Source of the DNA: Clostridiales bacterium
GTDB taxonomy: Bacteria; Bacillota; Clostridia; Lachnospirales; CAG-274
Length of the DNA: 14,881 nt
Direction: 5' to 3'
Assembly (NCBI GenBank): GCA_018371275.1
Contig: JAHALF010000022.1
Coordinates: 1-14,881 of the forward strand
The notes under the pieces were generated by a model that was given only the letters and a program-made list of their open reading frames with translations, did not search any database and was not told the origin of the DNA. The translations under genes were made by a program, and so were the position numbers. How positions within the stretch are numbered: position 1 is the first letter of the stretch; every line of letters begins with the position of its first letter. This document shows positions 6,674-14,054 of this stretch, one piece after another.

Positions 6674-7623
6674 TATCTTTTAGCCTCCTTTAATATTAAA
6701 TATATAAAGTATATACCACCGATAAAGTTTATAATTGTACCAGTAGTTGCATTAAAGCTAAATACTTTTTCTACTAAAAATTGACCTATTATTAAAGTAA
6801 AAAGACCTATTAAAACAGAGCATAGTATTCTATAAGTATGTTTATATGTTTTCATAAGCTCTCTTGATATACTTGCCACTAATATACCTAAAAATGTAAT
6901 AGGGCCTGTTAGAGCAGTAGATACAGACACTAATATTGATATAACAATAAGATTTTTTAAAACAAAGTATTTATAGTTTATACCAAGATTAATAGCGTGT
7001 TCTTTACCAAGAGATAATACATCTAGCATATTATAATCTTTTATAGTTATAAAAAATAAGGCTACCATTATTAACAAACTTATAAAAAGTAATTCCTCAT
7101 TTATGTTAGAAAAACTAGCAAACATTTTTCCTTGTAAAACTAAAAATTCATTTGGGTCTAATACAACTTGCATAAAAGTTGTCATTCCACCAAAAAGATT
7201 TCCTATAACTATACCGGATAATATTAAAAAGTATAAATTTCTATTTTCTTTTAAAAATAATACTATAAACAATATTAGAGAAAAGAAAACCATAAAGCCT
7301 ATAGATAAAAAATAGTTTGTATATCCACTTATCATAGACAATGTTCTAGAGCCAAAGAAATAAACTATAACTGTTTGTAAAAACATATATAAAGAATCTA
7401 AACCTAAAACACTTGGAGTTAGTATCCTGTTATTTGTTATAGTTTGAAAACTTACAGAAGAATATCCTATACAACAACTAGATATAGCGATTGCTAAAAT
7501 TTTAATAGCTCTTCGTGGTAAAAAATAACCTATATTACTTTTGTTTATACCCCAAAATAGGGATATAGCACAAGATATTAAAATCAATAATATTAGTATT
7601 AAAATCTTTTTTTTGTTAGACAT
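6673..7623 (-). CDS. yclO: Siderophore ABC transporter permease (YclO-like, FecCD family)
   Basis: The 316-residue permease is hydrophobic throughout, with about nine or ten membrane segments. FecCD family landmarks include FQTITNN (59-65), the coupling-helix region LDVLSLGKEHAINLG (200-214), which contacts the ATPase, and GPITFLGILVASI (240-252). It would form a heterodimeric channel with the YclN-like permease. AAAGGAGGG lies just before the ATG and the gene follows yclN after 18 bases. The next gene overlaps its stop by one base. Confidence 0.88.
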   Translation of the reverse strand: MSNKKKILILILLILISCAISLFWGINKSNIGYFLPRRAIKILAIAISSCCIGYSSVSFQTITNNRILTPSVLGLDSLYMFLQTVIVYFFGSRTLSMISGYTNYFLSIGFMVFFSLILFIVLFLKENRNLYFLILSGIVIGNLFGGMTTFMQVVLDPNEFLVLQGKMFASFSNINEELLFISLLIMVALFFITIKDYNMLDVLSLGKEHAINLGINYKYFVLKNLIVISILVSVSTALTGPITFLGILVASISRELMKTYKHTYRILCSVLIGLFTLIIGQFLVEKVFSFNATTGTIINFIGGIYFIYLILKEAKR

Positions 7624-7641
7624 AATTACCCTCCTTTATAG

Positions 7642-8598
7642 TTATTTTTCTTTTTTAAACAGTATAAATAAGAAAATAGCACTACCTAGAATACTTATTA
7701 TTGTACTAACACTTACTTCATAAGGGTAAATAATAAGTCTACCAATAATATCACATACTAAAACGAATATAGATCCAAGCATAGCAATATCAAAAATAGT
7801 ATTTTTGATTTTATCACCTTTTGTCATAGAAATTATATTAGGTATTATAAGTCCAACAAATGGAATACTTCCTATAGTAACAACTATAAGTGATGTTATA
7901 AAAGATATTAACACAAGACCAATAGTTACCGTTTTTTGATAATTTACACCTAAATTTATAGAAAATTCTTCTCCCATACTTGCAATAGTAAATTTGTTAG
8001 CATATATATAAGCTATTATTGCAACTGGTATTCCAAAATATAATATTTCATAATTACCTTTTAATATTGTGGAAAAATTACCTTGTAACCAAGATGAAAG
8101 ATTTTGTATAATATCGTATTTATATGCTATAAAACTAGTTATTGATGATACAACACTACCTAACATCATACCTATAAGAGGAACCATAAGGCTATTTTTT
8201 AATTTTATATTTCTTAAAATTAACATAAATAAACAATTTCCTATTAATGCTATTATAAAAGCACTTAATATTTTTACTAATTTGTGCTCTCCACCAAAAA
8301 ATAACATAGATATTAATATGCCAAGTCTACACCATTCCATAGTACCTGCTGTAGATGGAGATACAAATTTGTTATTAGTTATTGTTTGCATTATAAGACC
8401 TGCTATACTAAGACCAGCACCTGTAATAATAATAGCTAAAAGTCTAGGTAATCTACTAATAGTTGCTAAAAATACATCTTCTTTATTATTAAACAAAGCT
8501 CCAATAATGCTAAAGTCTTTAACACCTATTTGTATAGATATTATACTTAAAATTATAAGTATAATAATATATATAGAATTTTTATAAAAAATTTTCAT
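7642..8598 (-). CDS. yclN: Siderophore ABC transporter permease (YclN-like, FecCD family)
   Basis: The 318-residue FecCD permease has visible landmarks RLPRLL (49-54), MQTITNN (70-76), the coupling-helix region GEEFSINLGVNY (209-220) and GSIPFVGLIIPNI (243-255). It is the first gene of the four-gene importer, whose order (permease, permease, ATPase, binding protein) is the same as yclNOPQ of B. subtilis. GGGGAGGC precedes the ATG. A consensus promoter, an inverted-repeat operator and a Fur-type box lie within 100 bases upstream, so expression should rise when iron is short. Confidence 0.88.
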   Translation of the reverse strand: MKIFYKNSIYIIILIILSIISIQIGVKDFSIIGALFNNKEDVFLATISRLPRLLAIIITGAGLSIAGLIMQTITNNKFVSPSTAGTMEWCRLGILISMLFFGGEHKLVKILSAFIIALIGNCLFMLILRNIKLKNSLMVPLIGMMLGSVVSSITSFIAYKYDIIQNLSSWLQGNFSTILKGNYEILYFGIPVAIIAYIYANKFTIASMGEEFSINLGVNYQKTVTIGLVLISFITSLIVVTIGSIPFVGLIIPNIISMTKGDKIKNTIFDIAMLGSIFVLVCDIIGRLIIYPYEVSVSTIISILGSAIFLFILFKKEK

Positions 8599-8613
8599 AT
8601 AGCCTCCCCAAAA

Positions 8614-8628
8614 TGATAATAATTATTA
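8614..8628 (-). promoter_or_regulatory. Fur-type box in the leader of the siderophore operon
   Basis: TGATAATAATTATTA matches the 7-1-7 Fur consensus TGATAAT-N-ATTATCA at all but one position. It sits about 33 bases downstream of the expected transcription start and 16 bases before the yclN start codon. A further half-site (TTATTATCA) occurs at 8644-8652. Repression by iron-loaded Fur is the natural reading. Confidence 0.75.
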
Positions 8629-8651
8629 TATAGAATTATTTATTATTATCA

Positions 8652-8673
8652 TAAACTAACGATAGTTAGTTTA
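8652..8673. promoter_or_regulatory. Inverted-repeat operator over the yclN -10 element
   Basis: TAAACTAAC (8652-8660) and GTTAGTTTA (8665-8673) are perfect 9-base inverted repeats separated by GATA. The right half is the -10 element of the minus-strand promoter and the repeat spans the expected start site. A bound dimer here would block transcription. It does not resemble a Fur box, so a second regulator is implied. A hairpin at the very start of the mRNA is the alternative. Confidence 0.55.
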
Positions 8674-8696
8674 ACATAACATACTTATTTTGTCAA
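8668..8696 (-). promoter_or_regulatory. Promoter of the siderophore importer operon
   Basis: On the minus strand a perfect -35 TTGACA (8696-8691) is followed by a 17-base spacer and -10 TAAACT (8673-8668) with an extended TG one base upstream. This is a strong housekeeping-sigma promoter. It faces away from the flavodoxin-SCP2 gene. Confidence 0.85.
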
Positions 8697-8710
8697 TATT
8701 AATTATACAT

Positions 8711-8745
8711 AAACATATAAATTTTTTAAAAAAATTTATATGTTT
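8711..8745. repeat. 35-bp perfect palindrome in the divergent intergenic region
   Basis: The 17-base arms (AAACATATAAATTTTTT at 8711-8727) are exact reverse complements around a single central A at 8728. It lies between two divergent promoters, 15 bases upstream of the minus-strand -35 element and 6 bases upstream of the plus-strand -35 position. It could be a binding site, a cruciform or a two-way insulator; no weakly transcribed gene points at it. Confidence 0.6.
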
Positions 8746-8750
8746 TAATC

Positions 8751-8779
8751 TTTATATATTTGGTATTATATGTTATAAT
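8751..8779 (+). promoter_or_regulatory. Promoter of the flavodoxin-SCP2 / dapF / PAP2 / ECF run
   Basis: TATAAT (8774-8779) has an extended TG (8771-8772). A weak -35 TTTATA (8751-8756) is correctly placed 17 bases upstream. It lies 45 bases before the ATG at 8824 and diverges from the siderophore operon promoter. Confidence 0.7.
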
Positions 8780-8823
8780 GAAAATAACTATAAATTAATA
8801 AAAACTTTTAAAGGAGGATTATT

Positions 8824-10188
8824 ATGCAAATAATTTGTATATATTCTGGAGTTTCTCCTTTTGAGCAAAAGTTAGATTATGTATTTAATGTATTTAAAAA
8901 TACTTTAAATGAAATAGGTGTTAAAGTTAGTACGTTAGATATTACAAAGGTAGAAATAGGCTATTATAATGGTATGAAACAGCCTATAATTGAAAATATA
9001 TTTAGCCATATGAAAAAAGCTCAAGGGATTATATTTGCATCTACAGCTCAAAGGTTTTCTGTAAATGGTGTTATGCAAGTGTTTTTAGAACATCTAGATG
9101 ATAATTTATATAAAGATGTATTAAAAGATAAACATTGTATGTCTATAATAACGTCTTCTGATAATAGCGAATATACAGCTGGTAATTATATGAATATGAT
9201 TATAGAATCTTTAGGGGGCATAAATGTAAATAATATGCTTATTGGAAAAGAATATTTAGATAATATAGAAATATCTAATAATATTACTGAAATTATAGAA
9301 AAATATGCTGAAGATTATTATAGAATAGTTAAACAAAAGAGGAAATTTTTTATTGCTAATCCATTTAAAGGTAGTTATATAGAAAAGAAACAAGATACAT
9401 TTAATCTTGATATGAAAAATGATGAAATAACAATAGAAAGCATTATTAAACAAGATGATAAACAATTAAGGGGATTAACAGGCGCGCAAGTTGCTAATTT
9501 GTATAAAAAAGAGGTTGATAACAATATAGATAGGCAACCTATTAATGATATACAAAAAAATAATATTAATGAGTTATTAAAAAATTATAAAAATCAACAA
9601 GATATTAATAATAAACAGCAGTTTAATAATCAAGAATATGATAATCAGCAATATATAAATAATTTACAATTAAATAAATCTAATAATTATAATAACCAAT
9701 TTGATAATGGGCAAATTAATATAAATAATAATATAAACGAACAAGATGATATAAGCCATATAGCCAAACTTTTAGGACAAAAATATGAAGAAGAAAATAA
9801 TATAAAAAAACAATTAGATGAATATGCAGGGAATAATAATAAATCTACTAGTATATCCCCAAGTATAAATAGTTTAAAACAAAAAACCCAAAGCTTACAT
9901 CATTATTTCCAACCTCAGATTGCTAATGACATAAATGTTGTTATACAAGTTAATATATCTGGTAAAGAAAATTTTAATGGATTTTTTGTTATAAAAAATG
10001 GAGAATGTAGCTATATAGAAGGAATAAATCCTTCAGCAGATGTTACTATAATATCTGATAGTATTGTATGGGATGAAGTTCTTAGTGGAAAGTGCACGCT
10101 TCAAAAAGCTTTTATGCTTGGAAGGTTAAAAGTAAAAGGAAATTTTGTTATTATAAGTAAATTTGAACAATTTTTTAAAGTTATTTAA
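8824..10188 (+). CDS. Flavodoxin-like / SCP2 sterol-carrier domain fusion protein
   Basis: The 454-residue protein is in three parts. Residues 1 to about 175 look like a flavodoxin-type fold related to NADPH-dependent FMN reductases: strand IICIYSG, later GIIFASTAQRFSVNG (about 68-82), then CMSIITSSDN. Residues about 215-345 are Asn/Gln-rich and disordered in character. Residues 368-454 fit an SCP2 sterol-carrier domain: SADVTIISDS, then LSGKCTLQKAFMLGRLKVKG, the usual end of the lipid-binding pocket. SCP2 domains bind lipids or acyl chains, so a redox or carrier role on a hydrophobic substrate is possible; this is inference. No signal peptide is seen. AAAGGAGGATTATT precedes the ATG. dapF follows after 17 bases, so it heads the unit. 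Confidence 0.8.
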   Translation: MQIICIYSGVSPFEQKLDYVFNVFKNTLNEIGVKVSTLDITKVEIGYYNGMKQPIIENIFSHMKKAQGIIFASTAQRFSVNGVMQVFLEHLDDNLYKDVLKDKHCMSIITSSDNSEYTAGNYMNMIIESLGGINVNNMLIGKEYLDNIEISNNITEIIEKYAEDYYRIVKQKRKFFIANPFKGSYIEKKQDTFNLDMKNDEITIESIIKQDDKQLRGLTGAQVANLYKKEVDNNIDRQPINDIQKNNINELLKNYKNQQDINNKQQFNNQEYDNQQYINNLQLNKSNNYNNQFDNGQININNNINEQDDISHIAKLLGQKYEEENNIKKQLDEYAGNNNKSTSISPSINSLKQKTQSLHHYFQPQIANDINVVIQVNISGKENFNGFFVIKNGECSYIEGINPSADVTIISDSIVWDEVLSGKCTLQKAFMLGRLKVKGNFVIISKFEQFFKVI

Positions 10189-10205
10189 CATTTTGGAGGT
10201 ATAAA

Positions 10206-11045
10206 ATGAAATTTACAAAAATGCAAGGTTGTGGAAATGATTATGTATATATAAATTGTTTTGAAGAAAATGTAGAAAATCCTAGTGAGCTTGCTATAAA
10301 AATGAGTAACAGAAATTTTGGTGTTGGTTCTGACGGACTTATCCTTGTTATGCCTTCTGATATAGCAGATTGTAGAATGAGAATGTTTAATAGTGATGGT
10401 TCTGAATCTGAAATGTGTGGAAATGGAATAAGATGTGTTGGAAAATTTGTACACGATAAAAATATTGTAAAAAAAGATATAATAACTGTTGAAACTTTAG
10501 CAGGTATAAAAGCTTTAGAATTTTTTAAAGATGAAAATAATATGGTTTTAGATGTTAAAGTTAATATGGGGCAACCTATTTTTAGTCCTAAAGATATACC
10601 AGTTATATCAGATGAGGAGATTGTAAAAAATCTAAAATTAAGAGCGTTAGATAAAGAGTTTATATTTACTTGTGTTTCTATGGGAAATCCACACGCTATT
10701 ACTTTTGTAGATGATGTAGATAACTTTGATGTAAATAAATATGGTTCTATATTAGAAAGTGACCCTGCATTTCCTAAAAGGGCTAACATAGAATTTGTAG
10801 AGGTTATAGATAATAATAATCTTAAAATGCGTGTTTTTGAAAGAGGCAGCGGAGAAACTTTTGCTTGTGGTACAGGAACTTGTGCAACTGTTGTAGCTTC
10901 ATTTTTAAATGGAAAATGTGATAGAGAAAATGTAAATGTAAAACTATTAGGTGGAACATTAAATATCTCTTGGGATAATAAAGATAATAATGTTTATATG
11001 ATAGGACCAGCAAGATTTGTTTTTGAAGGAGATTGGCTTTTATAA
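10206..11045 (+). CDS. dapF: Diaminopimelate epimerase
   Basis: The 279-residue enzyme interconverts LL- and meso-diaminopimelate, the last step before lysine and the source of meso-DAP for peptidoglycan. The two catalytic cysteines are in their family motifs: C71 in EMCGNGIRC and C221 in ACGTGTCA. The first motif MQGCGNDYVY (6-15) and substrate-binding NRNFGVGSDG (35-44) and GNPHA (160-164) are present, so it should be active. TTGGAGGT precedes the ATG. Its stop overlaps the PAP2 start (TAATG). Other lysine-pathway genes are not next to it. Confidence 0.97.
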   Translation: MKFTKMQGCGNDYVYINCFEENVENPSELAIKMSNRNFGVGSDGLILVMPSDIADCRMRMFNSDGSESEMCGNGIRCVGKFVHDKNIVKKDIITVETLAGIKALEFFKDENNMVLDVKVNMGQPIFSPKDIPVISDEEIVKNLKLRALDKEFIFTCVSMGNPHAITFVDDVDNFDVNKYGSILESDPAFPKRANIEFVEVIDNNNLKMRVFERGSGETFACGTGTCATVVASFLNGKCDRENVNVKLLGGTLNISWDNKDNNVYMIGPARFVFEGDWLL

Positions 11046-11545
11046 TGCTAAATCAAAAGATATTTGATATATTATTTAAATTTGGTAATAAGCATAAAAA
11101 ATTAACAGTTTTTACTACTATATATTCTTGTTATTTATTTTTTATTATGTATCTAATTGGGTATTTATATATTTTTTTAAACTTTTATAAATATGGGTAT
11201 AAAACTTTAATAAAGTATATATTTATACCCTTAGCTACTATTTTTATAGCAAAAATACTTAGAAGAAAGATAAAATCTAAAAGACCTTTTGAAAAATTAA
11301 ATATAACTAGTTTAGTTAAGCACAAAGGCGGAAATGCTATGCCTAGCAATCATTCTGCTAGTGCAATGGTTTTAGCTTTAGCCCTTACATCTATATTCCC
11401 TCAGTATTTTATATTTTTTATAATTTTGGCAATAATAACAGGTGTAGTTAGGATTATGGCAGGTTTACATTATCCAATAGATGTTTTATTTGGTAGTGGG
11501 TTAGGTTTAACAATTGGTGTTTTAGGATTTTTTATCTTATTTTAA
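11045..11545 (+). CDS. PAP2-family membrane phosphatase
   Basis: The 166-residue membrane protein has about five membrane segments and the PAP2/acid-phosphatase motifs: basic residues ending in RP (80-81), PSNHSA with H103 (100-105), and R136, H142 and D146 in RIMAGLHYPID. The catalytic histidines and the aspartate are all present. Such enzymes remove phosphate from lipid phosphates, for example undecaprenyl pyrophosphate (cell-wall carrier recycling) or phosphatidate; the sequence does not say which. ATG 11045 is preferred because it shares a base with the dapF stop. A TTG at 11033 would add four residues, but only one base separates it from AGGAG. Recycling of the wall carrier would suit the neighbouring dapF and ECF genes. 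Confidence 0.88.
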   Translation: MLNQKIFDILFKFGNKHKKLTVFTTIYSCYLFFIMYLIGYLYIFLNFYKYGYKTLIKYIFIPLATIFIAKILRRKIKSKRPFEKLNITSLVKHKGGNAMPSNHSASAMVLALALTSIFPQYFIFFIILAIITGVVRIMAGLHYPIDVLFGSGLGLTIGVLGFFILF

Positions 11546-11557
11546 AAGAGGTTTTAT

Positions 11558-12112
11558 ATGGACATAGAAATTGTAGAAAAGGTATTAAAAGGCGATATGG
11601 ACGCCTTTTCACAGATTATAGATAAATATGAAAAAATGGTTTATAACCTTGCTTATAGAATATTTAACAATACATCAGATGCAGAAGATATGACACAAGA
11701 GATATTTATAAAAATATATAAAAATATTTATAAGTGTGAGGGAAAGCAAAGTATAAAAACTTGGGTTTATACTATTGCTTATAATACTTGTATAGATGAA
11801 GTTAGAAAGAGAAAAGGAAAAAATAATATATCTCTTGATATGGAGATAGAAGGTGAAGAAAATAGTTTTTCTTTAAATATACCTTCCAATGAGCATACAC
11901 CAGAAAGTGCTCTTTTAGAAAAAGAAGGACTTTTAGAAATAGAACAGGCTATAAATAGTTTAAATGAGGTCAATAAAACATTAATATTTTTAAGGGATAT
12001 AAAAGGCCTTAGTTATAATGAAATAAGCGAAATAATGCAGATTAATATAGGTACTGTAAAATCTAGATTAAATCGGGCAAGAAATTTACTTAAAAATATG
12101 ATTAAATTTTAA
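11558..12112 (+). CDS. ECF-type RNA polymerase sigma factor
   Basis: The 184-residue factor is of the RpoE/SigW group. Region 2 (about 20-88) contains YEKMVYNLAYRIFNN, the DAEDMTQEIFIKIY core-binding helix and KTWVYTIAYNTCIDEVRKR for -10 recognition. A charged linker (90-120) leads to region 4 (about 126-180), with a helix-turn-helix in LSYNEISEIMQINIGTVKSRLNRAR that reads the -35 element. Region 3 is absent, as expected for ECF factors. AGAGG precedes the ATG 12 bases after the PAP2 gene. The next gene encodes its membrane anti-sigma factor. Known relatives respond to cell-envelope stress, which would fit the neighbours. Confidence 0.95.
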   Translation: MDIEIVEKVLKGDMDAFSQIIDKYEKMVYNLAYRIFNNTSDAEDMTQEIFIKIYKNIYKCEGKQSIKTWVYTIAYNTCIDEVRKRKGKNNISLDMEIEGEENSFSLNIPSNEHTPESALLEKEGLLEIEQAINSLNEVNKTLIFLRDIKGLSYNEISEIMQINIGTVKSRLNRARNLLKNMIKF

Positions 12113-12114
12113 TA

Positions 12115-12140
12115 TGGAACATTTAAAAAAAAAATACGTT
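12115..12140 (+). promoter_or_regulatory. ECF-type promoter in front of the anti-sigma gene
   Basis: TGGAAC (12115-12120), a 16-base spacer of ATTT followed by an A-rich run, and CGTT (12137-12140) match the layout of SigW/SigX-class ECF promoters (TGAAAC, 16-17 bases with a homopolymeric tract, CGTA or CGAC). It lies three bases after the sigma-gene stop and would start transcription near 12147. The neighbouring sigma factor is the obvious candidate to use it. Confidence 0.6.
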
Positions 12141-12141
12141 T

Positions 12142-12157
12142 AAAACTATATAGTTTT
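12142..12157 (+). other. Short palindrome near the expected ECF start site
   Basis: AAAACT (12142-12147) and AGTTTT (12152-12157) are inverted repeats around ATAT, followed by TATTT. It coincides with the expected start of transcription from the ECF-type promoter. It is too short and AT-rich to be a strong terminator and may be an operator or chance. Confidence 0.3.
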
Positions 12158-12186
12158 TATTTCTTAAAGTAAAGGAGGCAGAGCTC

Positions 12187-13104
12187 ATGGATTGTGGAAA
12201 AGTTTGTAATAAGATGTATGACTATATAGAACATCAACTTCCTCAAGCTGAAATAATAGAGTTTGAAGAACATATGAAAGGCTGTAAGCAATGCCAAGAT
12301 GAATATTATAAACTAGAAAAAATTATAGTTAAACTTAAAAATATTAAAGATATAGAACCGCCAAGTAATTTAAAATATAAAATTTTAGACAGTATTAAAA
12401 GCGAAGAAAAAGAACATAGTAAAAAATCTAAAATAATATATTTTAAAAAATATTCTTATGTTGCCGCTACAATGATATTTTTTATAGGGGGATTTTATAT
12501 ATTAAAATCTATAGAAAATAGCCCCGCTAAAAATGACATTTATAATGTTACTAATGCGACAAATTATATAAATGAGCAAACTAATAATATAGATATTAGC
12601 ACGGAAACAACATCTGAAATAAAGACACAAGAAACTATAAATGAAAATGTAACAGAAGAAATAAAAGAAGATTTAAACTTAAATATGCCTAGAGTTGCTT
12701 CTCAAGAACCTAAAGAATACGATAAATCTCAAGAAATAGAAATATTTAAAAATTCTAGAAGTTTAAATGAAAATAATAGTGAAAATTATTTATATGAAAA
12801 AACAATATTAGAAGATAGTAGTATACAAAATTTTAAATATGATATAGCTCTATATAAAAATGAAATTTGTAATGTATATTTTGAAAATAACTCTGAAGAA
12901 AATGTAGCTTTGTTTGTTGAAAATATAGATGGTAATAAAGTAAGTGAAGAAACTATAGTTGAAAAAAAATCTAATAATAATATGGAATTTTATATGACTG
13001 AAGAAGATCTAGAACAAGGTGTTTATACAATTAATATTAAAGCTATAAATGGAAATAATATAGATGGACATTTAAAAATAGAGATTTTACAAAAGAGTAA
13101 CTAA
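12187..13104 (+). CDS. Anti-sigma factor with zinc-finger domain, membrane anchored
   Basis: The 305-residue protein starts with a ZAS-type anti-sigma domain: an N-terminal Cys (C3 or C7) and H29-x3-C33-x2-C36, the zinc motif that holds an ECF sigma factor in the cytoplasm. One membrane segment (about 90-106) follows basic residues. The outer part has a Thr/Asn/Glu-rich stretch (about 115-215) and a beta-rich end (about 215-305) that could sense a signal or bind a partner outside the membrane. Release of the sigma factor probably needs proteolysis or a change at this outer part, as in relatives. AAAGGAGG lies eight bases before the ATG. The 74-base gap from the sigma gene holds the ECF-type promoter. 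Confidence 0.9.
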   Translation: MDCGKVCNKMYDYIEHQLPQAEIIEFEEHMKGCKQCQDEYYKLEKIIVKLKNIKDIEPPSNLKYKILDSIKSEEKEHSKKSKIIYFKKYSYVAATMIFFIGGFYILKSIENSPAKNDIYNVTNATNYINEQTNNIDISTETTSEIKTQETINENVTEEIKEDLNLNMPRVASQEPKEYDKSQEIEIFKNSRSLNENNSENYLYEKTILEDSSIQNFKYDIALYKNEICNVYFENNSEENVALFVENIDGNKVSEETIVEKKSNNNMEFYMTEEDLEQGVYTINIKAINGNNIDGHLKIEILQKSN

Positions 13105-13114
13105 AGAGGTAAAT

Positions 13115-13966
13115 ATGGATTTTTTTAATATAAATAATATTTTAGAGTTTTGCTACAAAATAGATATTTGTAAAAATATAATAGATTTAATACCAAAAAA
13201 ATTTTATTTAATTGATAAAAATATAATAAGTGAATTTTATTATGATTTTTTTGAAAATGAAAAAGCAGAAGAAGCTTATAAAAAATTACAGCAATATACA
13301 GACAATATAGATAGTGATAAAATTTGTGAATTAATAGTATTACTATCCATTGCTATAAAAAGCTATGAAAATTATAATAAAAAAGGTATTGATGAAAAAA
13401 TATATATAGATACAATGAAATGTTTTTCAAGGTTTATAAAAGAAACATATAAATGGACTGGTAAATATACATTTGATAGAGGTTTTTGGGTTTGGAGACA
13501 GCTTTCACTTGTTTTATTTAGAATAGGTCAATTAGAGTTTGAGGTATCAAATATAGATGAAATTTTGGCTAATAAGTTAAATATTAATAAAAATAATAAA
13601 GTTTTATATGTGCATATACCAAGTGATGCTATATGTACAATACAAGAACTAGATTATTCTTATTATCAAGCAAATGAATTTTTTAAAAAATATTTTAATG
13701 CTGAATATTTATTCTTATGTTCTAGTTGGCTATTAGGAAAGGAACTTGAATATTTAATAAAAGAAAATAGTGGTATATATAATTTTAGAAAAGATTATGA
13801 AATTATTGAATATTTTGAAAGCGATGACTATATTCAGTGGGTATTTGATAAATTTGATGGTAATATAAAAGATTTTATACCTAAAACTAATTTGCAAAAG
13901 TCTATAAAACAGCATATAATAGATGGTGGTAAAATGACTGTTGGATTAGGAATTTTAAAAAAATAA
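13115..13966 (+). CDS. GNAT-like acyltransferase domain protein (NAT_N / GNAT_C type)
   Basis: The 283-residue protein resembles the two-part acyltransferase proteins common in Lachnospiraceae-type Clostridia. The N-terminal part (1 to about 115) is helical. The C-terminal GNAT-like part carries DRGFWVWRQLSLVLFR (121-136), a following GQLEFE, HIPSDA (167-172) and CSSWLL (202-207). The assignment rests on recalled family motifs, not a search, and no substrate is known. It follows the anti-sigma gene by 10 bases with AGAGG before the ATG, and so would be co-transcribed from the ECF-type promoter. No convincing terminator follows; the next signal is the tRNA-Ser promoter. Confidence 0.7.
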   Translation: MDFFNINNILEFCYKIDICKNIIDLIPKKFYLIDKNIISEFYYDFFENEKAEEAYKKLQQYTDNIDSDKICELIVLLSIAIKSYENYNKKGIDEKIYIDTMKCFSRFIKETYKWTGKYTFDRGFWVWRQLSLVLFRIGQLEFEVSNIDEILANKLNINKNNKVLYVHIPSDAICTIQELDYSYYQANEFFKKYFNAEYLFLCSSWLLGKELEYLIKENSGIYNFRKDYEIIEYFESDDYIQWVFDKFDGNIKDFIPKTNLQKSIKQHIIDGGKMTVGLGILKK

Positions 13967-13984
13967 AAAATTTTAAAAAAAGTA

Positions 13985-14013
13985 TTGACAAAGTATAAAA
14001 TATGTAATATACT
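13985..14013 (+). promoter_or_regulatory. Promoter of tRNA-Ser
   Basis: A consensus TTGACA (13985-13990) is followed by a 17-base spacer and TATACT (14008-14013). It lies 41 bases before the mature tRNA start, giving a short 5' leader that RNase P would remove. Confidence 0.9.
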
Positions 14014-14054
14014 AAATAAGCAGTATGAATGAAGTATAAATAATACTTGCTTAT

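Noticed and set aside
6018..8587. Plus-strand open frames across the siderophore importer
   Set aside because: They are antisense shadows of well-supported minus-strand genes.
11033..11044. TTG start giving a PAP2 protein four residues longer
   Set aside because: Only one base separates it from AGGAG; the ATG at 11045 overlaps the dapF stop in the usual coupled manner.
11587..11609. Terminator-like hairpin AAAAGGCG / CGCCTTTT inside the start of the sigma gene
   Set aside because: The bases encode the KGDMDAF stretch usual at this point in ECF sigma factors, so the symmetry may follow from codon choice, and the T tract is only four bases. An attenuator is possible but not supported.
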